A DNA stretch of 64,000 nt from Schistocephalus solidus (lineage: Eukaryota; Platyhelminthes; Cestoda; Diphyllobothriidea; Diphyllobothriidae): the NCBI GenBank assembly GCA_017591395.1, contig WEDG01008757.1, positions 22,806 to 86,805 on the forward strand. Direction: 5' to 3'. Positions 54,080 through 64,000 of this stretch are shown here, in pieces; the first letter of the stretch is position 1, and each line of letters opens with the position of its first letter. A program made the translations under genes and the position numbers. Under the pieces are notes generated by a model. The model did not search any database, had not been told where the DNA came from, and saw only the letters and a program-made list of their open reading frames with translations.

Positions 54080-56825
54080 GAAGAAGAGGAGGAGGTCTGT
54101 CATTCTCCCCGAGGCTCCAATCCAGTGTGCCTTAACCGTGCCTAACCCTCTACGACACGCATTCTCACTATCGACTCATGCCTAAATGCGAGTTTTAGAA
54201 AGCGATCGCTGGAGGCGAAATTTTATTCACTGGACATTCCGGACTCACATTGAATGTGAGAATGGGTATGTGCTGCGATAATCTGCCTCGCTACAAACGA
54301 ATTCACGTGCAACGAGTATTGCGGGTTACCAGTTGTGCCCTAGATTACTCTGTTGATTTACAGGTTCAATTATAATGGCCCTACTCCTGGCCCCTGCTGC
54401 AACGCTGTACCTCTCGGGCGAATTAGCACGAGCAGTCTGATCCTCTACTAATCACATCTATCCAAACCGGTCAATAAACGTCAACGCCAACTCAGGCGTA
54501 CTCTCGCTCAAGGCGCTGTGATGACTGGTTAACTCGCACTTGGGACGCCGCTCTAGCGGCGCCGGACGTGTGTGCTCATCCAGCTGCCAGCTCGTTCCCA
54601 CCTGTAGAGACTAGAGTCTTAGCTCAGCTGGAGTCCCTTCCTATTGGGGGGCGGGCCTGGAGGTCGTGGTGGCCGGGGTCTCCCCTATGGTTTTAGCTGC
54701 TGCGACGGTTACACATACAAGTATATATAATCATTATAAAAAGTACTTCTAAATGTCCATTGTCACCAAATATGCTGAAGATTGGGAAGAAGACCGGTAT
54801 ACGTTAGAGATTACCAATTGGGTAAGGACTGCTTATCTGAGCCCCTTAACACGGCACGAATGCTAACCCGAAAAAAACACAATGGATATGGATAAGGTTT
54901 GAGTTAGAATTGGGGTTAGGGTAAGGTTGGCGTGCACCTAGCCCATGCAAAATCGTGATCGGAATTTGAATGAGTAGGTAAGCGTATACTTGACCTGGTA
55001 TTTTGATTTGGTGACTGAATTTAAGGTCTATAAAGCCTTATACTAAAGAAAACCGCATTTTACATTCACTTTATTGAAGGAAAACAGGCAGGATAAAAGA
55101 AAAATCGGAGGTTGTCGAAATTTCAAGAAATTTCCTTTTTTATTTTATATCACAGAAAAAAACGATTCTTTTTGTGAGTTTAGCTATAAATGTTGATTAA
55201 TATAAACAGGAAAAGTTTCAAATAAATCCCTTCGGTAACCAGAAAATCTGAGCTGAAATAAATGAAAATCAGGTAAAGGCAAATATAAGGAATCGCATTA
55301 TTTTTCCACAAATAAGGAACGAACTCAGTTGTAAAAATAATTATTTGCAATTTTTTGCTGCAAAACGCAGGAATAAATTTATCTGGCGGTATTTTGTTTT
55401 ACAGTACCAAGAATTGGGATTTAAACGAATATATATATTACCGGAAGCCGTGACATGCTGTCACTTTTACTTGCCCCGCCATGTCATTGCAATGTCAAAT
55501 CATTTCCAGCCCGACGCTGATTTCGAGCGCATACGGAAATCGGCAGTCAAGGGTCGTTGGCTAGAATTTTGATATAAGCCAGGCCACATTAACCATAGAA
55601 CAGCACCTAGAATTCAGCAAGGTGGACCGAAATGGTCCACAAGCAAACAGGACGACAATTTTATTCGCCGCCCACTAAAAATACCTTTATAACTCTTAGG
55701 ACCATTCAGAGGGTACCATTGTCAATGTTCTCTCTGCGCACAATTCTAAAAAGGATGGAGAAATTCGGTTTTCATCAGCAGAATGCCATGATAAAGCCAT
55801 TTTTACGCAGGAAACTAATTCTAGAACCTTTTTCGTTTGCTCAGGAATCTATTAATTATAGACTTTCATTTTGGAAAGGCATTTACTTTTTGATGAAGTC
55901 TTATTTTAGATAAGCCAGCGAAGTCGGTCCAGGTAGTCATATGTGAAAAGAACTTCCCTCGAGAGCACTACATCGACGGCCACTTTCTGAGAACTGTTGA
56001 CAACTGATGGTTTGGATGACCGTCGAATTCGGAGAGCAACCGATCTGGTGATGGACAAGAGGCTATAAATAACAAGGTGTTCATCGACATCGTAAAGGAT
56101 GCCTTCGGTTATAACAGCACTCACCGACGCCGAATGGACACTATAATGGTTCAAGATGATGTTCCTGTTCAGCGATGAAAGGAGGTGCAATACTAATTTA
56201 GCTTACGCCTATAATTTTGAATTGTCTAGACAACAGCCAGTCTTTGCGCCCTGCGGCCCTCAAAAGCATTTTTATTCCTGCCAACACTCCGGACCCTAAA
56301 GCCTACCGAAAATCTCTTTGCACTGATCAAAAGAACCTTTGGAAACAACAAGGAAACACATTTCAATGGAACGAAGTATAAAAGTTTTTGGCGTAGGGAT
56401 TGTATAGATCAAACCATCATTGACAACTTAGTAGTGTCTATGTTCTCCTGACTTAAATCAGTGTTACACGCTAAAGAACAACAAAGTATTAGAATGTTGT
56501 ATTCTTATTATTTTACATTATGTTGTCCTTGTATGATATTTTATCCTTCTCCGCTATTCGCTATATCATGCCTTAAATAATTGACCTCTTATAAAGTCGT
56601 TTTTCAGTTTGATGGTTTTCGATAAAAATAAATAAGTCCTTAGCTAATAAATGGTACTTTGTAAATTTAATCATGCATTCTTTTAAAGATCGGTCATTGC
56701 TTTAACGCAGGATAACTTGCAGGGATGCATAGTGCGCGATTTATGCGTTGCACGCGTTTTCGTGCGATTTTGGTGCATTTGCAGCTGAACTGTAGGTCTG
56801 ATCAGACGCGATCTCTACTGAGATT
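54080..56825. other. Mostly unassigned; TTAGGG-like block at 54840-54945
   Basis: A GTTAGGGTAAGG-type hexamer block is flanked by TTAACACGGCACGAATGC. The GC-rich 54370-54720 stretch looks like a repeat end or LTR but has no partner in the window. Frames at 55345-55572, 55632-55913 and 55906-56190 (minus) have no domain that I recognise. Confidence 0.35.
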
Positions 56826-56829
56826 TACA

Positions 56830-57375
56830 ACAACGGTGACACTCAACTTATGAATCACGTCACAACGCTCTTCCAGGAGATGTGACGCTAAGGACAGGTC
56901 CCTCGGTTCTAAAAGGACGCCACCATTGTCCATCTCTACAAGAAACTGGGGAACTGCCAACTCTGCGACAACCACCGAGGAATCCTGCTCTTAAACATCG
57001 CCAGGAAAAATCTTCGCCCGCATTCCCCTCAATCACCTCCGCAGCCATCTGGAACAAGGACTCCTTCTGGAAAGCCAATGCGGTTTCGCCGTCATCGCGG
57101 CACCACCGATATAATCTTCGCTGTACGGTAGCTGCAGGAGAAGCGTCTTAAGATGCGGATTTACCTCTAGCCTACATTCGTGGATCTGAAGAAAGCCTTT
57201 GATACGGTGAATCGCGAGAGGACGGTAGAAAAATAATGCAGAAATTCGGCTGCCCCTGAGCGATTCACCTCACATGGTGCATCAGCTCCATGTTTGCATG
57301 ATAGCGCGCGTCACGGACAACTCAGCCATCTCAGAGACATTCACAGTGAGCAACGGAGTGATTGTAGACTTGCAC
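56830..57375 (+). pseudogene. LINE-Z RT fragment
   Basis: DNA and broken translations match the RT fingers and early palm: LFQEM, KDATIVHLYKK, LCDNHRGILLLNIA, MRFRRHRGTTDIIF and FVDLKKAFDTVNRE. Frameshifts occur roughly every 60-100 bp. It jumps to the tail variant near 57376 without the rest of the RT or fingers. Confidence 0.75.
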
Positions 57376-58450
57376 AGCACTCACCGCACTCTCTCTTACC
57401 TTACCTGCCTATGCCCAGGGTGTCAAGACATAGTCAAGAACACCGGAGGTGAGGTCGATCGCAGGTGAATAAGCACCCGTGGAGGGTAAAGTGGGGTGCG
57501 GCATGAGCCTGCACCTACCGCGTGCCCATGTTCAGACTTCGCTATGGGACCTCATCCGAATATCGCCTGCCGCACACTGGATTTAACTCCCCTGTTTGTC
57601 CAACATATCTACCAGGCTGCACGTTTAAGGAGCACAGTATATCCACGAACACTACACATCCCCACCGTCATTGCATATGTCCTTCGGTACAAACTGATGC
57701 ACCTGAGAAGCGTAGCTTGGAAGGTTGCCTACTGATGCTTTACACCAGACCACGCTATTAGCCCAGTGGCGACCCAATGGACTGGGAGTCAGACGGTAAT
57801 GGCTCCTTCTTGCCTCTGCTGTTTCGTTAGCACTCTGGTGTGATTTTTCAGGGGAGCAAAAGGTCGTACGTGGCGCGTGAAGACGGGTTCGCGGGCCTGT
57901 CAGCCACCGCGCCACTCTCGCATCGAGACAACTGACCGGCGGAAGGTGGTCTGATTGTGGGGTGGGAGAGAGAGAGAATGAGGTCAATGGCTTAGCGCAT
58001 TTTCCTCACCTATAAACAATCTGACGCGCTGAAACTATCACGGTGCGCTAAAAATCGTGGCTTGGAAGGTTGCCAACGATGGGCCTCGTGCTTAGCCCAT
58101 AGAGCGTGTTTAGTGTGGTGTGTCTGACTAGTGTCTGGCATGCTACAATGGTTCCTTCTTAAAATGACCTTTTATGACACTCCACTCAAAGAGAATCGAG
58201 TCGCCCCTCCCTTGTGTTCTTGCTGCGTTCGGACCCACGGTGCATGGCTGCGTCTTCTCCCATCTCCGGTCTTCTTGACCCTGTCATCGTCATCGGATCC
58301 AGGTTGGTAGGGTGGGTGGAAAAGAGAGTGAGGTAGATGCATCTACGAGTTTGCTCTCACCATGAGTTCAGCGTAAGTCACCGTCCCTGCACCCACACTG
58401 TTGTGGGAGCATACGGTGGACATCGTCGGACTACGACGGTCGAACTTGTT
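57376..58450 (+). repeat. LINE-Z tail, with upstream variant block
   Basis: 57380-57690 matches the variant tail block at 3190-3440. From about 57700 the ordinary modules follow, ending with the GTGGACATCGTCGGACTACGACGG terminal motif near 58440. Module 1 lacks its opening hairpin. Confidence 0.65.
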
Positions 58451-60960
58451 TAGGGATGGTAGAGTGTAGTACGGTGTAACTGAGTGCGACAAACCAGCTC
58501 TACCGTGATCTGGGATGATGGTGGCGTCTCCAGGTCGACGCTGTTACCACCTTTTTCGTCCGTTAAACTTCCACTCTTAATGTTACCGTTCCCGTATTGC
58601 ACGTATATCTATCCATCGTGGGGGTCGTAAAAGCATTCGTTGACGGTTAGAGGGGAGGTCGCACAAATAGTCATTTCCACCAATTGTCCAAGTGCAAAAA
58701 TTCGACAGATTCGGCGACAATTAGCGGGACTACTTTAACTGTGTCGCAGAAGTACGATCGGCTTCGACGGCAGTGAGCCAGCAGTGAGCCGAGCATCAGC
58801 CGCAGTGCGAGTTGCCGGCGTGAGCATGAGCTCTGTCTGGCAAAATTATCGATCAGCGTCATGGTGTCGGCGAGCCGAAGTCTGAGTTGAGAACGGGAAA
58901 GGATTCGACTGGCAGGGGTTTATGCCCACAGTCGCTACGTCGAGTAGACCACCACAGGTGCACAGCCAACCGACCCATGACGCCATCAACACAGAAATTT
59001 CCGTCGGTATCTTGTCTCGACCAGCATTCGACATCCATCCTTGCCTTTACTGAACGTCCGCCGAAATCTGGACTGTAGCTCCGGGCCAAACAGTGCTATA
59101 ATGTTTCCGCAAATCTAACCACGCCGTTATGCTAACAGAAAGAATAATATTCTTAATTCCCCACGTATCCCCGAATTTAAACCACGGTGAAGATTTCGGA
59201 AGTCTGTTAACCAATACAAGGTTTCGTAGGGTGAGTTCCTGCATAAGATTATAACACAATTGCAGGTTGAGAGTTGGCAGCTTGAAAGACTTTCACACAT
59301 TTATTTTGAGCGAAAAATTATTTAAAGCCCCTCTGTTGCTGTTCAGGTAAGCCAAGAATGGCATTTAGTCAAAATTCTTGGGTCACCCGAGTTGTAATGG
59401 ACGAAAAGTGATTTTGCCACCTCAAGGAATGGTGGATTTTCGTCGAAGGCTACCCGATGCAATACTCTAATCTGACTGTATCTTGAACTATTGACCGCAT
59501 GAAGGCCACGTGCGAACTTTAAAACTGGGATAATAGTACCACGAAGCCATGAGTTTCTGCATCAGTGGAGCCCGGTAAGCAGTGGGCACAAAATTCTGTG
59601 GCGAAAACGGAAGGTTTTTGCTGGCCGACCTATGATGGAAATTGATTGAAAATAGTCGTAGGGATTAGCTGCCCACATGCGTTTTAGCTCATAAATTTCC
59701 ATACCAACTTCCGGTTATAAATCCAGATAATCCCATTTACTGCATCTTTATCCACCTGAGTCGAAAAACAAAAGCAGATTCGACAAACAACGGTGAGTAT
59801 GGAATTCACAACCGGGCGTCCAGATAGGTTCTGGACTATATCTGTCCAAAGCATCGCAGCAGGCTAAGTTTGATAGGGAGGCCCCGCCGCTACGAGCTTC
59901 GTGGCCCCGGTTCCGGTAGAAATGGGGACGCCACTTGGGAGGACGCTGGTTCTGTACAGAACTATCGGCATATGCAGTCGGAGCAGCTGGCTGCCGGAAG
60001 AAAAGCACGTCGCCGCGTCTACGAGCATCCCAGCAGTGATGTGGAGACCGCGCGGTCGTCTGCAGAGCGTCCAGCAGGGTCAGGTGTGGGTCAGTCTTGA
60101 CGACGGCTTGGCTGCGCCAGCCAGGACTGTACAGCGCCAGGCGACCACTGGTGCGCACGCGTGTATACGCGAGTGGTTCAGCCTTCAACATGCGCACGGG
60201 TCGGGCACTACACAAGCACCACTCTGACTCGGAAGCAAGAAATAAACCCCATCAGGCCAAGAGCATAGCTCAATCGTTTTTCGGAGGTTTGTTCCGTCTG
60301 TAGAAGATTATCATTTCAGTACCTTATGGTACAGTTTGAATTTTCCCCAGAGCAGACTTACAACCACGTTAACTTCTGCGAAAAACTTTCAGATAGACAG
60401 GGAATGCATTTCGCCATCTTTCACACTGCCGAAAAGATTTAAACCCGCAGCCATTTTTCTGTACTGGAGTACGCGAAGCCTGATTTTTCCCAGTAAACGC
60501 TAAATTATTCATTATCGGTCAAAACTAGACCCAGCAGTCCAAATAAATTGGTCTTCAGTGAGGAGACGCCAGATACGCGAGGCATCCAGCTAATCCTAAC
60601 TAGGTCGACAGCGGTGCCAATTAACCGAGGATCTGCTATGTAAGTCCCGCATGTGCAAAACCGCAAAAACAAATTACCCATGCAATGCGTAGCCGGGGAG
60701 GGAGGGTTTTTACCGGGGAGGAGGAAGGCCAGAGGGTGATGTAGACCAAAGGAATTCAGGAAAGAAAAGTAAAATCAGCACTGTAGCGACAACGTCGCTA
60801 AATACTGACGATCGAAATTGCAAACGCACACTGTGCAGCTGCATTTGACCCTGACAAGACGTGAAAAAGCCAACCGACAGGTACATTTGCTAGTGGTTTT
60901 AAAGAGGAGTCTACGCGAGGAAACATTGCAAACATAGTGCCCATAAAACGCGCAATACGT
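58451..60960. other. No recognisable gene or repeat
   Basis: Unassigned. Overlapping frames near 58859-59089 and 59748-60227 on both strands look like chance openings in GC-rich sequence. Confidence 0.35.
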
Positions 60961-60964
60961 GGTT

Positions 60965-63900
60965 CGACCGTCGATTTTCAGGGTCCACCGTGCGCCCGCC
61001 ACGCGGTGGCAGGGACGGTGACTTGCGCGATGTGGTTTTAAGAGATAGCCTTGCGCCGCGCTTACCGCACTCCTCCTCTCCCCAATCTGAGCCCGGTGTC
61101 GTAAGACAGAGTCAAGAAGACCGGAGATGGGAGAGGGCGCGGGTGGCTGGCGCGGCCTGAGCCGCCCCTGGGTGTACCACCAGACCTGACTTGGATACCC
61201 CTGGTGGGAGTGCCATAAAGGGTCACATTAAGAAGGAGCCATTGCGGCCTGACACTTAGTACGCCAGTCAGCCACCCACAATAAAACACACATTGGGCGA
61301 ACGCCGGTCCGGTTATCCCGTCGAGTTGGCAACCTTCCAAGCCACGGCTTTTAGCGCACCCTCTGATAGCCTCAAGCGCCTAGATTGTTTATAGTGAGGA
61401 AAATGGCTGGTTTATGACCTCAATCCCCCACCCTCCCACAATCAGACCACCATCGAGACAGTCGGTTGTCTGAGGGGAGGTGCACTGGCTGACGGTCGGT
61501 GTACCTGTCTTCGCGCACGCGACTGGCCCCCATACGCACTACCAGGATTTACTTACTGCCCAGGGGACATGTGGGAGCCATCACCGTCTGACTCCCAGTC
61601 CACTGGAGTCAGCTACTCGACACACAGCACATACACTGAGCCGACGGCGTGGTCTGGTGGAAGCGTCAGATTGGCAGCCTTTCTCCAGCCACGGTTTCTA
61701 GGAAAACCGTGATACTCCTGGTAAATGGTGTTTGTGAGAGGTGTTGTCGATGTACGGCGGTAGTGTGTGATGATGTAGCTTTACGCTGGTGCTACCGGCA
61801 GGTTTGCGAGCGCATGCGTCTTGATAGGCCCAAGTGCGTGCAGTTAATGCGCAGGAAACAGTGAGGCAGCGAAGGCGGGCGTCGACAGCGCGCTGGTTCC
61901 AGGCACTGGTTCACCAGCCTCCGTGCGATGGATTCCGCAGCGACCGACTGCGCCGATGCGTGAGTTGAAGGTGCGGGGCAGCGAGAAAATCGGTAGAGGC
62001 TGTATGTCATTCCAGCAGCAGTGATGCAGTGGTGCTAAGAATGGCGCGGAGCTGAGAGGGTGCGTATGGCGTACGGTGCTGTCGGCATCGTGGTGTGTCC
62101 GGCCGCTACGGCGCATGCGACCGAATAGGCCCATTAAGCGCGATGAGTGAATGCGCGAGACAGTGCGCAGGTGGATGCGATCGATCTCTGCTGTGTGTTG
62201 CGTTGTCCGGCACGGCCTACCAGTCGGCATGGATGATCGCAAGCGACCGACCAGGCCGATGCATGAGGGTGGGAAACGTGCGCGATCGCATTTGAGGATT
62301 GTAGCTGAGAGATTCCCATCCTGACGGTAGCGTGTTAAAGGCAGAAGGTGGCGGTGGCTGCAAGTGTGCACGGCGCGATAAGCATTGCTGACGGTCTCTA
62401 TGACGCGGAGTAGTACGGAACTGACGCCAGCATATGGGCGGGGAAGTTCCAAGAGGGCTGGCAGAATACGACGGTAGAAATCGAAATTGCGGACATTTCG
62501 CGCACGCGTCCGGAAGTATCCAACCGAAATGCTTTCGACTGCATCGGAAGATGCGTTGACAAGTGGGCATGCTGGCAGGGCCTGGGCATACCATCGATGC
62601 TGGTCTCGCGCGCTGGTGACTTCTGCGCACGCTTTTGGCCTTTGATGGCGGCGGATCCAGCCGGGTCGGCGAGATTGCGGAACCAGCTTCGCGGACTCTC
62701 TCTCCATGCTTGGCCCAGTCCGGATGCGGTCCTCCCAGGTCGCGCCGATTTCGCAGTGCGCTTGCAGAGATTTCTCTCAAACGGTCTCGTAGCATCGCTT
62801 TTTGACCTCTGTCGGCGTGAAACCGTCTAGCGGACTGTTCCTGCAGAAAAGTCAGTCGGTGTCACTCGTCGTCCATTCTTACCGCCAGGTGCGCCAAGCA
62901 TCGCAGTTGCATCTGCAGCATGCGTGGATGCTGAGGATCCCGGTCCGATCCAGGACTTCCGTGTCCGCAGGACATCCTGCCTCTCGCAATCCCAGCTTCG
63001 AGCCTCGCGGAGGCAGGTCTGAGATGAAAGTGATTCAGCCCCGGCTTGGTTCGAGTAGACAACCCAGGTCCCCAGAAAAGATACCGTCAAGACTACCGCC
63101 TGACATCTCCAGTTCGTCCAGTAATACCAGGCGATTCCACACGAAAACTCGCAGCCGGCCAACGCCCTGAATTACTTAAAGATCCGTTGGCAACCCTCGA
63201 CACCACTCCGTTACCACACATGCCCCCGATAAGCGGCCACTTTTGAGTTGAACACCGCCGACATTGATTCGAGGAGCATTGACTCCGCGCTGGGTGGCGT
63301 CGGTACGACAACCGCCTTACCACAAACAATTAAAATCGGCGCATCTCGGCAACAGCCCACCCACCCTCCTCCATCACGTTAAGGGCAAACCGCGAAGAGA
63401 AAATCATGGACTGTATCGCACACGCGTTAAAGCCCGCATGCCGACAGCTGACGAAGGTGCCCATCACCCCTGTAGGCGATCGTATACCACGCCATCACGA
63501 TAGGCGTCCATCAGCACAGCAGAGAAAATGAGACCCAAGAGGGTACATACGCAGCCCTGCTTCCAACTCGTTGGTCACCGCGAACGCTTCGACACCAACC
63601 CGTTAACCGACGCGCGCCATCATCCCATCATGAAGCTGACGCACCAGCGACGAAAACCACCCGTGACAACCAAATTTCTGCATGACCTTCCACAGTCCGT
63701 CACGATTCACCACCCAAACTTCGCAGATCCACGAAGTAGTACAAATGTGATTCCGCATCTACTGACACTTCTCCCAGCTGGCGTGCGGCAAAGATCATAT
63801 CTGTTGTCCAGCGGTGCCCAGCCACATTGCCGGAGCAGTCCTCTAGAAGACCGCAAGACGATTGACAAGATACGTACGAAGATCTTCCCGGCGAACAAAT

Positions 63901-63990
63901 ATGCCCCCGATATCACAGAGCTGCCTCCCTTCCAGAGAGATGGACATGGCCGCGCCCTGAAACCCATAACCATCCTTTAAGCCACAATCC
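60965..63990 (-). mobile_element. LINE-Z copy F (minus), riddled with small indels
   Basis: On the minus strand from 63990: RT (IFAARQLGEKC, then KAFDTVN replaced by SLGGESRRTV-like sequence), RT C-terminal region, zinc fingers (fragments of CPLVNAS, SRIGAVGRCGIH, GLFGRMRRSG) and tail (61735-60965). The order matches the other copies, but short deletions and insertions of a few bases occur every 10-30 bp, shifting frame continually. It is either an old copy or a low-quality sequence region. Confidence 0.75.
61844..62707 (-). pseudogene. LINE-Z F: zinc-finger region in a chance-open frame
   Basis: The 287-residue minus-strand frame stays open through the finger region but switches out of register. 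HTAEID, SRLMGLFGRMRRSG, FNSRIGAVGRCGIHRTEAGE and PVPGTSALS are recognisable linkers and helices, while nearly all zinc-binding Cys are lost. Its length is accidental. Confidence 0.65.
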
Positions 63991-64000
63991 AAGAGTTCTG

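Noticed and set aside
59748..60303. 155-residue minus-strand frame and overlapping plus-strand frames
   Set aside because: Open frames on both strands over the same GC-rich stretch, with no recognisable domain, look like chance openings.

Overview
The window looks like repeat-dominated nuclear DNA of a parasitic flatworm. The best guess is a tapeworm of the Spirometra/Diphyllobothrium type. The evidence is the mix of Penelope-like elements, Ty3/gypsy elements, a LINE whose reverse transcriptase carries C2H2 fingers, and tRNA-headed SINE-like repeats carrying a hammerhead-ribozyme motif similar to those known from schistosomes. The species is an inference. No intact host gene, rRNA or convincing functional tRNA gene could be supported; almost every long open frame is a transposon remnant or a microsatellite translation.

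Layout. 1-11 kb: small inverted-terminal-repeat elements with TTAGGG-like cores, 3' ends of a LINE (called LINE-Z here), microsatellites and an inverted pair of tRNA-like genes. 11-15.4 kb: a diverged LINE-Z, a Ty3/gypsy remnant and a Penelope-like remnant (PLE-1), all on the minus strand. 15.4-27.2 kb: a nested cluster with a nearly full-length LINE-Z (B), a second copy (C) split by a Ty3/gypsy element, jumbled gypsy/LTR pieces and a minus-strand LINE-Z (E). 27.2-35.6 kb: mostly unassigned, with a 300-bp CT tract, a roughly 0.9-kb unclassified repeat (LR1) and a gypsy integrase fragment. 35.6-37.85 kb: a tandem array of about 305-bp units, each with a tRNA-like Pol III head and a hammerhead motif. 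38.6-45.3 kb: further LINE-Z copies. 45.6-54.1 kb: the second LR repeat and a dense Penelope cluster with GIY-YIG endonuclease remnants, TA tracts and hammerhead-bearing terminal repeats. 56.8-64 kb: LINE-Z remnants, the last riddled with small indels.

LINE-Z is reconstructed by comparing copies. Its order is 5' UTR, APE-type endonuclease, reverse transcriptase, RT C-terminal region, then an in-frame array of five C2H2-type zinc fingers, followed by an approximately 800-bp noncoding tail made of two related modules that begins with a perfect hairpin. Every copy here is broken by deletion, frameshift or stop codons.

The most interesting signal is hammerhead ribozyme motifs in three settings: the tRNA-headed tandem repeats, a canonical-core hammerhead in a Penelope terminal repeat (51741-51812), and a third, weaker motif at the ends of three diverged Penelope elements, where the two strands of stem I change together. 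All calls are by eye; no database search or folding was run.
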